64,000 nt of DNA from Wagnerdoeblera intermedia (GCF_042647465.1 NZ_JBHRVN010000006.1); one strand, 5' to 3'. Shown: positions 42,449 through 51,468, counted from the first letter of the stretch. Numbers and translations: made by a program. The notes: generated by a model not told the origin, from the sequence alone.

Positions 42449-44092
42449 TCAGGGACGCTTCACGTCCAGGGCGTCAAAGAGGTTCAGCTGTTCTGGTTGC
42501 GGATTGGAGATCCCGGAGAAGGTCTGAGGGCCGATATGGGTGGTATGCTTTTGAATGCGCGCCAGCAGCTCGAGGGCGGTCTTCGGGCTGGTAGCGTTGC
42601 CCTTCGCCTTCAGACGCATGCGCATGACGCGGTAGAGCACCAGGGCAAGGAAGCAGATGAGGGCGTGCGCCCGGATGCGGTCTGGCAGGCGATGGTGGAC
42701 CGGCGCGATCTCGATGTCGGACTTGAGCACGCGGAAGCCGCGCTCGATATCCGCCAGGGCCTTGTAGCGGCGCACTGCCTCTGCCGGGGTCAGGTCCGGC
42801 GCATTGGTCAGCAGGGCGAGCTTTCCGTCGAACAGTTCGGCCGCGGCGATGGCCTCCTCGTCCAGTGCCCAGCTGAAGCGCTCGGCGGTGTAATCGGCCT
42901 TGATGAAGCGCGTGAGTTCCGCCTCGCCCACCGCACGGGTGAACCGGCTGTAGGCTCCCCGGTCCGAGGCCCGGCGGCCACGGGCCGTTTCGCCGGCATC
43001 CTGTGCGTCAAGCCTGGTGACCATCTTCTCGGCCATGGCTTCGAGCTCGGCGATGCGCGCGCGGCGCCTGGCCGATTGCGCGTCCGCCCGCACGGGGTCA
43101 TGCGCTACGATCAGCCGTTGCCCGGCGAAGCGGGCCTCGGCGAGGCCTTCGCCCGAGAAAGTGAGGTGCCGAAAGGTCTCGGCCAGCTCGCTGTAGCGCC
43201 GCGCAGGCACCGCCAGGACGAACTCGAGGGAGCGGCCGCCCTGCGCGGCCAGCGCAGTGAGTTCGCCGATATTGTCCATGCTCAGCAGCCCGCGGTCCGC
43301 GACCAGCACCACGCGCCGCACCGGGAAGCGCTGCAGCACGGTGGTGAGCATCGCCTGCAGGGTCTTTGTCTCGGCGACATTGCCGGCGTGGACCGTATGC
43401 ATGAGCGGCAAGCCTTCGGCTGTCTGCACGACACCCAGGACGAACTGCCGGGCGATGCCGCCGGTCTCCTTGTTCATTCCGAAGGCGCGCAGATCGTCCC
43501 CGACCGCACCCTCGCCGTGGATGCGCACGGTGGTCAGGTCATAGAAGATGACCGCGAGGTCGTGGTCGACCAAGGGTCTGATCTGGCGCGCAAGTTCGGC
43601 CTCGACGAGTTCGGCGTGATCCATCAGCGCGTCCATCGCGCGCAGCAGGTGCTGATGGGTCACCTCGCCCGGCATGTCCGGCATGGCGACGGTCTCGAGC
43701 CAACGCAGGCAGCCGAGCTTGGAGTCTGGCGCGCAAAGGCGGTTGAAGACCATGGCGCGGATCAGCGCCTCGACATCGATCTTGCGCCGCCCCGAGCGTA
43801 GGGCGCGGCCGAGCGCACGATCGAACCCGAGCTCTTTCCACAGCTCGTGCAGAGCAAAGACATCGCCGAAGCTGAGCGCGGTTTCCGATATGACTTCACT
43901 GGAGGTGTTGTGGGCTCTGCCGAGGGCGCGGTTCAGCCCGTTGATCAGCGGATCGAGCTTCTGGGGCGTGAGGTCGTCAATCCGCCCGAGGTTCGCCACC
44001 ACGCGATGGCGCACCTTTCCGTTCTCATCACGGAAGCCGTCAACGAGCTGCAGGTATCGGCGACCGCCGGACTGAGTGATCTTTGTGTACAT
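42449..44092 (-). CDS. IS1634-family transposase
   Basis: A 547-residue protein, the usual length of IS1634/ISDra-type DDE transposases of the wider IS4 superfamily. MYTKITQSGGRRYLQLVDGF is the standard N-terminus. Catalytic parts are LAVIFYDLTTVRIHGEG (Asp), RRVVLVADRGLLSMDNIGEL (Asp) and RYKALADIERGFRVLKSDIE (Glu). The C-terminus PQPEQLNLFDALDVKRP is intact. It is tightly joined to the IS4 element on its left. The element's terminal repeats were not resolved; its DNA runs roughly from 42390 to 44170. Confidence 0.9.
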   Translation of the reverse strand: MYTKITQSGGRRYLQLVDGFRDENGKVRHRVVANLGRIDDLTPQKLDPLINGLNRALGRAHNTSSEVISETALSFGDVFALHELWKELGFDRALGRALRSGRRKIDVEALIRAMVFNRLCAPDSKLGCLRWLETVAMPDMPGEVTHQHLLRAMDALMDHAELVEAELARQIRPLVDHDLAVIFYDLTTVRIHGEGAVGDDLRAFGMNKETGGIARQFVLGVVQTAEGLPLMHTVHAGNVAETKTLQAMLTTVLQRFPVRRVVLVADRGLLSMDNIGELTALAAQGGRSLEFVLAVPARRYSELAETFRHLTFSGEGLAEARFAGQRLIVAHDPVRADAQSARRRARIAELEAMAEKMVTRLDAQDAGETARGRRASDRGAYSRFTRAVGEAELTRFIKADYTAERFSWALDEEAIAAAELFDGKLALLTNAPDLTPAEAVRRYKALADIERGFRVLKSDIEIAPVHHRLPDRIRAHALICFLALVLYRVMRMRLKAKGNATSPKTALELLARIQKHTTHIGPQTFSGISNPQPEQLNLFDALDVKRP

Positions 44093-44170
44093 GCCGCAAC
44101 GAATATCTACAAAATCTGCGCCTCACAACAAGAATGTCCAGATGGCGTGCCACAACAAAAACCTACGGAA

Positions 44171-44499
44171 AGCACCCCAAAGGCCATCCTAACTCGTTGA
44201 TATTGCTCAAAGCAGCGCCGCCACCATCCTCAAAATCAGCCCCGAACTGTCGAACTTCTGTCGACAGGGAAAATGGACAGGGCCTGATGCGCGATCACAG
44301 CATGCAACCGATCTGCCAACCCCGCGATCAAAGTGGCCGGAAAGAGGGAAAGACTGATCCCTGTGAGCTCATGACGACGGGGAAATCCAACACCGATCCC
44401 GGCGAGAGGCAGGAAGGCCGCGCCATGAACGTTATACCGCAAGGATTGATAACAGTTATCAAGCGTGGCATTGTGAAACCAGCAATAGCGGAGGCCGCG
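44171..44499. other. Intergenic region upstream of parDE
   Basis: About 330 bp from the end of the IS1634 element to the antitoxin start. No gene is convincing; an open frame runs through it but lacks protein-like composition. The parDE promoter should lie here. TTGATAACAGTTATCAA at about 44447-44463 is a 17-bp near-perfect palindrome 40 bp before the ATG and a good candidate for the antitoxin operator. Confidence 0.45.
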
Positions 44500-44757
44500 A
44501 TGATCAGTGCCGATCTGGGAACACAGCTGGAGAGCTTTGTGACAAAGCTGGTCGAAACCGGCCGCTACAATTCCAAGAGCGAGGTCCTGCGCGAAGGCAT
44601 CCGCCTGATCCAGGAGCGAGAAGCCCGCCTTGCTGTCCTGGATCAGGCCCTGGCAAGGGGGCTTGCAGATGCTGATGCCGGGCGGTTCAAACCAGCCGGC
44701 GACGTCTTCGCGCGGCTTGAGGCCAAGTATCAGGCGATGGGCAAACCTGCGAAATGA
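44500..44757 (+). CDS. parD: ParD-family antitoxin
   Basis: About 85 residues from MISADLGTQLESFVTKLVET, then GRYNSKSEVLREGIRLIQER. This is the ribbon-helix-helix domain of ParD/CC2985-type antitoxins (G-R-Y-x-S-x-S-E-V-x-R-x-G-L/I). The C-terminal tail (GRFKPAGDVFARLEAKYQ) wraps the toxin. The stop overlaps the parE start (ATGA). A palindrome about 40 bp upstream may be its operator. The start was placed at the ATG that gives the family's normal N-terminus. Confidence 0.9.
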   Translation: MISADLGTQLESFVTKLVETGRYNSKSEVLREGIRLIQEREARLAVLDQALARGLADADAGRFKPAGDVFARLEAKYQAMGKPAK

Positions 44758-45053
44758 TCGTCGAGATCACCGCAGAGGCCGAAGCGGATCTGGAAGTCAT
44801 CGGCGACTACATCGCACGCGACAATCCCGCACGCGCTATCAGCTTCGTGCGTGAACTCGGCCGAAGCTGCATGGAACTCGCCGAGTTCCCCGAGGCCTGG
44901 CCGATTGTCCCACGCTATGAGACGCAAAGCATCCGGCGCCGCGTTCATGGCCGCTACCTGATCTTCTACCAGATCCGCGGGGATCAGGTGACAGTGCTTC
45001 ATGTCGTGAACGGCGCGATGGACGTTGACGCGATCCTGTTCCCGCAAGGCTGA
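44754..45053 (+). CDS. parE: ParE-family toxin
   Basis: A 99-residue RelE/ParE-fold toxin: MIVEITAEAEADLEVIGDYI, ARDNPARAISFVRELGRSCM, then the basic strand RRRVHGRYLIFYQIRGDQVT and VLHVVNGAMDVDAI. Family members either poison gyrase or cleave mRNA. The R-x-x-x-Y-x-I-x-Y-x-I pattern is that of ParE. It follows parD with a 4-bp overlap, so both are made together. Length normal and intact. Confidence 0.9.
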   Translation: MIVEITAEAEADLEVIGDYIARDNPARAISFVRELGRSCMELAEFPEAWPIVPRYETQSIRRRVHGRYLIFYQIRGDQVTVLHVVNGAMDVDAILFPQG

Positions 45054-45055
45054 GA

Positions 45056-45766
45056 TCAGTGAACAGCGCCGCAGCATTTCTTGTACTTGCGCCCTGAACC
45101 GCAGCTGCACGCATCATTGCGACCGGGCTTCGATGCAGCTGAGGGCGCAGCAGTCAGATTGGCGGCCAGCGGCAGACCGGGCATGGATTTCGCCGTATGC
45201 GCCTTGGCGAAGGCGTTCAGATCCTCGACCATATCGGGGATCAGATCATGGGCCTCGCGCGACAATTTCGTAGCCTTCCAGCCTTTCCCTTCGGCGAACC
45301 CGGTCGAGATACGCGAGAGTTTGCCTGCGAGATCCAGCGCCTTCTTCGCCCGCCGGTCCTTGCTGTCCTCAATCAGATCCCAGGCGTCAGGCCGCAGTCG
45401 CATCGCCGCGACGAAACCCATCATCCAGAACTCCCAGATGATGTCCCCGTTGCGCTGATCCTCGTCGAGGACAGGGAAATACTCCCCCGGGATCATCAGC
45501 ATTCCGGCGACGCGGTTGTAATGCGCCATGATCAGATCGAGAGCCGCCTGAAGCTCTTCAGCGCTGTCGAACTCAGGCGGGCCGCCAGTCCCCCAGACCT
45601 TGGCAAGCCAGACCGACGGCGAGATCATTTCGGGACAGGTGATAAGACCGGCGCAAAAACCATCGAATTCGGCAAGGATCATCGGATCGTTGTCTTCGGG
45701 CAGCGCCGAAAGCACCGCATCGAGGCGATCAAGGTCTTCATCGCTATGCCAAAGTGCAATCGTCAT
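45056..45766 (-). CDS. UPF0149/YecA-like protein with SEC-C zinc motif
   Basis: About 236 residues from MTIALWHSDEDLDRLDAVLS. The body has the UPF0149 pattern (MILAEFDGFCAGLITCPEMI, FWMMGFVAAMRLRPDAWDLI), and the C-terminus PGRNDACSCGSGRKYKKCCG is a SEC-C zinc-binding motif as found at the end of SecA and YecA. Such proteins bind metal and may associate with ribosomes or SecA. The exact role is unsettled. Convergent with parE and only 3 bp away. A start nine codons earlier is possible. Confidence 0.88.
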   Translation of the reverse strand: MTIALWHSDEDLDRLDAVLSALPEDNDPMILAEFDGFCAGLITCPEMISPSVWLAKVWGTGGPPEFDSAEELQAALDLIMAHYNRVAGMLMIPGEYFPVLDEDQRNGDIIWEFWMMGFVAAMRLRPDAWDLIEDSKDRRAKKALDLAGKLSRISTGFAEGKGWKATKLSREAHDLIPDMVEDLNAFAKAHTAKSMPGLPLAANLTAAPSAASKPGRNDACSCGSGRKYKKCCGAVH

Positions 45767-46158
45767 ACTGAGACCCCTGTCGAGAAAAATCATCCTGCCG
45801 TCTTTTACGACAAACCGATCACGGTGAAACAGGCAACGCGGCCGGAGAAAGCCGCTGTTGTTGCTGGCTCTCGATCTTCCGCCCCGAAAAGCCTCTCCGG
45901 CAGAAGGCCGAACGTCGCGGACACGACAGAAGCCAACCTATTGAAATATTCTTATAAAGATCCATATCACACTCAGGCTCTGCCACCCGGTGCCGCCTGA
46001 TGAAGGTTTCTCCATGAACAGGTCACGTCCCATGCCAGCGATCCTGCGCGCCGAACAGGCGCATGTTCCGCCCCGGCCCTGTTAGCCCCTGCCTTTCCGC
46101 GGGCGACAGGGACCGGGGAGGATGCCCTGTTTCAATGTCCCGCCAAAAGGATAGTCCC
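45767..46158. other. Leader region before the zinc-ribbon/MscS pair
   Basis: About 390 bp without a convincing gene. The last 100 bp are strongly self-complementary (CGAACAGGCGCATGTTCCG, GCCCCTGCCTTTCCGCGGGC, GACAGGGACCGGGGAGGAT), suggesting a structured 5' leader for the following genes. I cannot assign it to a known riboswitch class. Confidence 0.35.
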
Positions 46159-46335
46159 ATGTATCGCAATCTCTTGCCCGCCCAGTGCCATGCCTGCGGC
46201 GAGGAAGTCCCACGCGCCGCAGCACACCGCTGCCCGATCTGCCTGAATCCGTTTTCGCGCATGCCTCTGGATCAGACGCGAACGCGCCCCAAACCAGAGA
46301 TGCGCAGGCGGCCGATGCACCGAGACGGCGAATGA
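46159..46335 (+). CDS. Small double-CxxC zinc-ribbon protein
   Basis: 58 residues: MYRNLLPAQCHACGEEVPRA and AAHRCPICLNPFSRMPLDQT, giving C-x-x-C...C-x-x-C zinc knuckles 15 residues apart, with a basic tail. The stop codon overlaps the MscS start (ATGA), so the two are translationally coupled. It could be a metal sensor or regulatory partner of the channel. No family recognised. Short but well supported by the cysteines and the coupling. Confidence 0.5.
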   Translation: MYRNLLPAQCHACGEEVPRAAAHRCPICLNPFSRMPLDQTRTRPKPEMRRRPMHRDGE

Positions 46336-47204
46336 TCTGGCCCGACATCCCTAAACATCAGATCGGAGCATTGCTGGCACTGCTGTTGTTCGCGCTTTTC
46401 GGCGAAGCCCTGCCTGCCATGGTCGAGGGTGGCGCGGCATGGTGGGAGCCGTTGCGCAACACCGCGCTTTCGGGCGTATTGTTCCTTGGCGCGCATCTTC
46501 TGCATGCCATTTCGTCCGCGCGCCTGACACGACGACGGAAGGGCCGACGCCCCGTGCCGAAAGTCGCGCTGGACCTGCTTCGCCTCGCCCTCTTTGCCGC
46601 AGCCACGCTGGCCAGCCTGTCGCTGTTCTTCCGCCAGGATCTGTCGGGGATCCTGACCGGCTCCGGCCTTCTGCTGGCGGTGCTGGGATTTGCCATTCGC
46701 AATGTGGTCGCTGACACATTCTCGGGCCTCGCGCTTGGGCTCGAGGCACCGTTCCGCATCGGCGACTGGGTTGCGATCGATGGGCTGGCGCAGGGGCGGG
46801 TTCAGGAGATCGGCTGGCGCAGCACAAGGCTGATTACCCGCGACAGCACCCATGTGATCCTGCCCAACAGTCAGATTTCCCGCCAGAGGATCACAAACTA
46901 CAGCGCCCCTAGGCCAGAGTATCGCGACCATGCCGAACTGACACTCCCGGCCACGCTTCCAGTCGCAGAGGCGCGGATACTGATAACGGAAGCGCTTGTC
47001 GGCGCGGAGACCATCGCCACCGGCAAATCGCCTGAAGTACAGGTGGCGATGTTCGCGCCTCAGGGCATCACCTATCGCGTGAAATACTGGGTTCCCCAGC
47101 ATGACCGCGAGATGGCCTGCCGCAACGAGGTATTCAGCCGGATCGACGCGGCCCTGCGTGAGAAGGGCATAAGCCTGAAGCCATCGGTTGAGGGGACGGC
47201 ATGA
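46332..47204 (+). CDS. MscS-family mechanosensitive ion channel
   Basis: About 290 residues from MIWPDIPKHQIGALLALLLF. Three to four membrane helices precede the pore helix, LLAVLGFAIRNVVADTFSGL, whose A-x-x-x-x-N-x-x-x-D-x-x-S-G pattern is typical of MscS TM3b. The beta domain follows with LEAPFRIGDWVAIDG, then STHVILPNSQISRQRITNYS (the V-x-x-P-N motif), and a C-terminal alpha/beta part. It opens under membrane tension to release solutes at osmotic downshock. The start was chosen because it overlaps the small zinc-ribbon gene. A longer frame upstream is out of that gene's phase. Confidence 0.88.
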   Translation: MIWPDIPKHQIGALLALLLFALFGEALPAMVEGGAAWWEPLRNTALSGVLFLGAHLLHAISSARLTRRRKGRRPVPKVALDLLRLALFAAATLASLSLFFRQDLSGILTGSGLLLAVLGFAIRNVVADTFSGLALGLEAPFRIGDWVAIDGLAQGRVQEIGWRSTRLITRDSTHVILPNSQISRQRITNYSAPRPEYRDHAELTLPATLPVAEARILITEALVGAETIATGKSPEVQVAMFAPQGITYRVKYWVPQHDREMACRNEVFSRIDAALREKGISLKPSVEGTA

Positions 47205-47250
47205 CGAACCGCATCCCACCCACCATCCAACCAGATCGGAGGACTACCTC

Positions 47251-47700
47251 ATGTCGAAAGCGGTAAACGCCCGTATCGACAAGTTGCTGTCCTCGATGGG
47301 CTATGGATCGCGCCGCGAGATCGGCGGGCTGGCGCAAGCGGGCCGCATCATATTGGACGGCGAGAAGGTCAATGACATGACGCGGCGTATTACGCTCACG
47401 GCGGAGTTGCCCAGGCGCATGACCGTGGGCGGGGAACAGCTTGATCCCGTTGCAGGACTGGTGATCCTCCTGAACAAGCCCGCCGGTGTGACATGCTCGC
47501 ACAGCGATGCCGGTCCACTGGTTTACGATCTGCTCCCGATCCGCTGGCGACGGCGGGATCCGGCGATTTAGACTGTCGGCAGGCTCGACAAGGAAACCTC
47601 TGGCCTGTTGCTGCTGACCGACGACGGCCAGTTCCTGCACTACGTCTCCAGCCCGAAACGGAAGGTCAGCAAGACTTATCAGTACCCGCGATCCCCGGAG
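47251..47700 (+). pseudogene. rsuA: RsuA/RluB-type pseudouridine synthase, broken
   Basis: Starts MSKAVNARIDKLLSSMGYGS behind CGGAGGA. An S4-like RNA-binding domain (LAQAGRIILDGEKVNDMTRR) and LLNKPAGVTCSHSD follow. The catalytic motif VGRLDKETSGLLLLTDDG, with the active Asp, comes after an in-frame TAG (47569-47571), so translation would stop just before it. After SSPKRKVSKTYQY the family sequence ends, and about 70 C-terminal residues are missing. The gene would normally modify 16S rRNA U516. It is a clear pseudogene with two lesions. Confidence 0.85.
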
Positions 47701-47768
47701 GCTTCTGAGCAAAACGCAGAAATCCTGCGCGCTACGGCCGCTGCCGGCTGGATCTCTGAACCGATGGG

Positions 47769-47951
47769 TCAGGCGTCGTGGCGCGCGACCTTCTGAAAGA
47801 GATCGCCCTTGGTGTAGATTTCGAGCGCAGTCCGGAAAAGTGCCTCAGCCAGATCATCATCCAGCTCGATGCGCTGTGCGGCCACAGCAAATGCGGCAAT
47901 CAGTTTCGCGCTCTCGGGGTCGAATCCCTTCGGCTTACTCTCAGGCATCAC
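47769..47951 (-). CDS. Small conserved hypothetical protein (60 residues), paralogue
   Basis: MMPESKPKGFDPESAKLIAA, then AFAVAAQRIELDDDLAEALF, RTALEIYTKGDL and the ending RHDA. It matches the protein at 20801-20983 over its whole length, with identical GF.PE.AKLIAAFA, AAQ, TALEIY and RHDA blocks. Two helices are predicted. It sits at the broken end of the rsuA pseudogene. Function unknown. Presence of two diverged copies indicates an accessory family that travels with mobile DNA. Confidence 0.65.
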   Translation of the reverse strand: MMPESKPKGFDPESAKLIAAFAVAAQRIELDDDLAEALFRTALEIYTKGDLFQKVARHDA

Positions 47952-48313
47952 TGAATTCCCTCACATGCTGGCGCAAAAGCTGCGACCGCAGGGGCCCCAC
48001 GACAGCGACAGAACAGACACCAAAGTGGCATATCCACGCTGTGATCACCTGTATGCCTGCCAGAGCAGAGAGCCCAGCATACTACCCACCATAAGCGCAC
48101 CAACCATACATGCCACACCTATCACCCACAGGAGGGCAATTTTTGCCGCCCTCTTCCACCCACCTGGCAACCTCAATCACTCATTCCCCTGGGTTCAGAT
48201 CCATATGTCAGAACGTAGGGTAGTTTGCCTTGGTTCTGAAGGTAGATAACGACAGTTTTCTATGTCTTCGTATGGGCGAGGACGAGAATTATCAGAGATC
48301 TTAGGTCAGAGTA
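47952..48313. other. Region without recognisable genes
   Basis: About 360 bp between the small hypothetical gene and an IS5 element. An open frame crosses it but reads as low-quality text rich in His, Pro and Cys with no start signal. No RNA gene or repeat was identified. Confidence 0.4.
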
Positions 48314-49164
48314 GGTCATGTTGACAAATGGCGTATCCATAGACGGATCGAGGTGATGTCGATGAAGCCGAGGAAGCTCTGGGCGGTCTTGTCGTAGCGG
48401 GTTGCGACCCTTCGTGCGTTCTTGAGCTTGTTGAAGCACCGCTCGACGAGGTTGCGCAACGAATACAGCGAATGATCCACGCCGACGCGCATCTTACGTG
48501 ATTTGCGCATGGGAATTTGGGTGAGCACGTCACGCACCTCCATCTTTTCCCGAATGCTGTCAGCGTCATAGCCTCTGTCGGCCAACAGGACGCTCGGCTC
48601 AGGCAGGTTGTCGACCATGACCAGATCAAACCCCAGGTAGTCGGATGTCTGGCCCGGCGTGATCTCGGTCCTCATGGGCAGGCCTGCTGCATTGACGCGG
48701 AGGTGGATCTTGGTCGTGAAGCCACCTCTTGAGCGGCCAAAACCCTGTCGCGGAGTCCCCCTTTTGCGCCCGCTGCCTGATGATGGGCGCGAACCACGGT
48801 GCTGTCGACCATTTGGAGGGCATCCGGCGCTGCCCCGCTTTGGTTCAGGGCGTCCATGATGTCCTCCCAGAGACCTGCCAGCGTCCAGCGTCGGAACTGC
48901 CGGTAGACGCTCGACCATTTGCCAAACTCCTCAGGCAGGTCCCGCCATGGGGCACCGGTGCGAGCGATCCAGAAAATCCCATCAAGAACAAGGCGGTGGT
49001 TGGTCGGTTTGCGCCCGTTCGGCGCACGGACCGCCAGGATAAACCGTTCAAAGAACGCCCACTCCTCGTCCGACATCAGGTCTCGTGCCAAGCTGGTCTC
49101 CATCGCAGATACCAGCTTGAATCACGCTCCAGGCTCGGTGTGAATCCCTTTTGTCAACATGACC
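48314..49164 (-). mobile_element. IS5-family element with intact ends
   Basis: The inverted repeats GGTCATGTTGACAAA (48314-48328) and TTTGTCAACATGACC (49150-49164) are perfect over 15 bp. Both sit in a TAG...CTA context, consistent with a short TA target duplication. The element is 851 bp with one transposase in two frames and looks mobile. Confidence 0.85.
48316..49103 (-). CDS. IS5-family transposase with frameshift fusion
   Basis: OrfA starts METSLARDLMSDEEWAFFER and includes DGIFWIARTGAPWRDLPEEF and LQMVDSTVVRAHHQAAGAKG (first Asp). The frame changes at AAAAGGGGG near 48765. OrfB continues GFGRSRGGFTTKIHLRVNAA, VLLADRGYDADSIREKM (second Asp) and LRNLVERCFNKLKNARRVAT (Glu), and ends SIRLWIRHLST close to the element's end. 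This is the usual arrangement for IS5 elements that make transposase by ribosomal frameshifting. The two frames together give about 260 residues. Confidence 0.88.
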
Positions 49165-49340
49165 TAGTAACGTAAGTTATTTCATATTTTTGAACATATA
49201 AGATAAAATAAGCAGGTATTGAAATCGGTTTCTTGAGGGTGACGTAATCCCACAGGACGTGGCGGTACTGCATCACGGATTATTGCGCAGCTAAACTTTG
49301 GATGGTGAAAAGCGTTCGATGCCTCACAAGTAAGGGGGAT

Positions 49341-50792
49341 TTACCAGCGCGCGCCTGCCATCTGCAAAAGCGCGCTCACATCAAGATGGGTTTCCAGATG
49401 CGCGGCCAGCTCATCGAGCACGGTTTTGACCGTGTTCTGATAAGAATAGCTCACACTCCCCGCGCCAAAGTTCGATAGCCAGGCCGAACGAAACTCATCC
49501 GCGCTGAAAAGCCCGTGCAAATAGCTGCCTTGCACCCGTCCGTCGGACGAGCGCGCGCCCTCGGCTGTGCCGTCAACCCTGGCAAAGGGGCGGGCGCAAT
49601 CGGGGCCAGTGGTGCGGCCAAGGTGGATCTCATAACCCTCGACCCTTAGCCCAGTAGCTTCGTGCTGTGCCGTCACACGGGCAAGGCGCTTGTCCGGCGA
49701 CATCACGGTTTCCACATCCAGATAGCCCAAGCCTTCGGTGCGGCCGGCCGGGCCTTCAAGGCCCTGCGGGTCATGGATCATTTTCCCAAGCATTTGATAA
49801 CCGCCGCAAATCCCAAGGATACGCCCGCCGCGCCGGTGATGCGCCTGGAGATCAATATCCCAGCCCTGCGCACGCAGAAACGCCAGATCCCCGCGGGTCG
49901 ATTTGGTGCCCGGCAGGATCACCAGATCGACATCTCCCGGAATGGGCTGCCCGGGCCGGACCATCTCCAGCCGGACGGATGGCTCCATCTTCAGCGGGTC
50001 CAGATCGTCAAAATTCGCAATCCGCGACAGCGTAAGGCAGGCGATTTTCACCGGCCCGCTGCCAGAGGCCCGCAGGTCCAGCGCGTCTTCAGCCGGCAGC
50101 AAAGCGGCGCGGGAGAACCAAGGCACGACCCCCAGCCCCTGCCAACCGGTCCGATCCGCGATCAGGCGGTAGCCATCATCAAAAAGGCTTGGATCGCCGC
50201 GAAAGCGGTTGACGATGAAACCGCGGATGCGGGCCGCATCTGCCGCCTCCATCACCACCTGGCTGCCGACCAGCTGCGCGATGACCCCGCCGCGGTCAAT
50301 ATCACCCACCAGCACCACCGGCACTTCGGCAGCCGCCGCGAAGCCCATATTGGCAATGTCATTGGCGCGCAGATTGACCTCGGCCGGGCTGCCCGCACCT
50401 TCAACGATCACCAGATCACATTGCGTTTTCAACCGGTTAAAGCTTTCCAGAACCGGGGCCATCAACTGCGGCTTCAGCCGCGCATAGTCGCGCGCCTTCA
50501 CCGTGGCCAAGCGGCGCCCCTGCACGATCACCTGCGAGCCGACATCCGTTTCGGGCTTCAGCAGCACCGGGTTCATATCCGTATGCGGCGCCACCCCACA
50601 GGCCAGGGCCTGCAACGCCTGGGCACGGCCGATCTCGCCACCGTCTTGGGTCACCGCGGCATTGTTGGACATATTCTGCGGCTTGAAGGGCCGCACCGAC
50701 AGCCCCCGCAGCGTTGCCGCCCGGCAGATCCCCGCCACCAGCAGCGATTTGCCGACATTCGAGCCGGTGCCTTGGATCATCAGCGTCGCCAT
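49341..50792 (-). CDS. cobQ: Cobyric acid synthase CobQ
   Basis: 483 residues, normal length. It amidates the b, d, e and g side chains of adenosylcobyrinic acid a,c-diamide using glutamine and ATP. The N-terminal ATP-binding part has MIQGTGSNVGKSLLVAGICR, the modified P-loop, and FKPQNMSNNAAVTQDGGEIG. The GATase_3 glutaminase domain has DLVILPGTKSTRGDLAFLRA, the nucleophile in GRILGICGGYQMLGKMI (Cys near residue 335) and the late His in VQGSYLHGLFSADEFR. It follows cobO with a TGATG overlap. The pair runs opposite to the rest of the locus. Confidence 0.96.
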   Translation of the reverse strand: MATLMIQGTGSNVGKSLLVAGICRAATLRGLSVRPFKPQNMSNNAAVTQDGGEIGRAQALQALACGVAPHTDMNPVLLKPETDVGSQVIVQGRRLATVKARDYARLKPQLMAPVLESFNRLKTQCDLVIVEGAGSPAEVNLRANDIANMGFAAAAEVPVVLVGDIDRGGVIAQLVGSQVVMEAADAARIRGFIVNRFRGDPSLFDDGYRLIADRTGWQGLGVVPWFSRAALLPAEDALDLRASGSGPVKIACLTLSRIANFDDLDPLKMEPSVRLEMVRPGQPIPGDVDLVILPGTKSTRGDLAFLRAQGWDIDLQAHHRRGGRILGICGGYQMLGKMIHDPQGLEGPAGRTEGLGYLDVETVMSPDKRLARVTAQHEATGLRVEGYEIHLGRTTGPDCARPFARVDGTAEGARSSDGRVQGSYLHGLFSADEFRSAWLSNFGAGSVSYSYQNTVKTVLDELAAHLETHLDVSALLQMAGARW

Positions 50793-51418
50793 CAGAATTC
50801 GATCCCGGCCTGCGCCTTAATCCCCGCGCGGAAGGGATGTTTTACCACCGTCATTTCCGTGACAAGATCAGCAATTTCGATCACTTCCAGCTTTGCATTG
50901 CGGCCCGTCAGCAAAACGTGGGTCATCGGGGGCTTGTGATCGCGCAAGAAGCTGACCACCTCGGCCACATCGAGATAGTCATAGCGCAGCGCAATGTTGA
51001 TCTCGTCCAGCAGCACCAGACGGTTCGCCGGATCAAGGATCATCTCTTTCGCCATCTCCCAGCCACGACGGGCAGCGGCGATATCGCGGGCGAGATCCTG
51101 AGTCTCCCAAGTGAAGCCCTCGCCCATAGTGTGAAAGCGGCAAAGATCGGGAAAATGTTGCAACAGGAAATCGCGCTCACCCGTGGCCATAGCTCCCTTG
51201 ATGAACTGTACCACAGCAACCGGCATGCCATGTGATATCGCCCGCATCACCATGCCGAAAGCTGAAGAAGACTTGCCTTTTCCCGGCCCCGTCAACACAA
51301 GAATCAGGCCTTTCTCACCGGTCTTTTCAGCCATCATGCGGTCCCGAGCGGCTTTGATTTTCGCCTTTCTATCGGCGTGGCGGCTCAGGTCTTCTGCGGC
51401 GGGCAGATCATCCGTCAT
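50792..51418 (-). CDS. cobO: Cob(I)yrinic acid a,c-diamide adenosyltransferase CobO
   Basis: About 208 residues from MTDDLPAAEDLSRHADRKAK. A P-loop near residue 28 (LVLTGPGKGKSSSAFGMVMR) binds ATP. VVQFIKGAMATGERDFL and LVLLDEINIALRYDYL are typical of the CobA/CobO/BtuR family, and LLTGRNAKLEVIEIADLVTE is near the end. It adds the upper adenosyl ligand to reduced cobalt corrinoid before CobQ acts. The start was placed at the ATG matching the family; an upstream ATG would add 16 residues. Translationally coupled to cobQ. Confidence 0.95.
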   Translation of the reverse strand: MTDDLPAAEDLSRHADRKAKIKAARDRMMAEKTGEKGLILVLTGPGKGKSSSAFGMVMRAISHGMPVAVVQFIKGAMATGERDFLLQHFPDLCRFHTMGEGFTWETQDLARDIAAARRGWEMAKEMILDPANRLVLLDEINIALRYDYLDVAEVVSFLRDHKPPMTHVLLTGRNAKLEVIEIADLVTEMTVVKHPFRAGIKAQAGIEF

Positions 51419-51468
51419 CACACATTCCCTTGACAAAACAGGCCTCTCGTGGCTTGCCTGACGCATCG

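Noticed and set aside
42164..43801. A 545-codon open frame on the forward strand opposite the IS1634 transposase
   Set aside because: Shadow frame with low-complexity His/Arg/Gly text. The reverse frame is a full-length transposase.
49662..50939. A 425-codon open frame opposite cobQ, and similar frames opposite cobN, cobG and cobB
   Set aside because: Typical antisense frames in GC-rich DNA. The other strand has well-known cobalamin enzymes with intact motifs.
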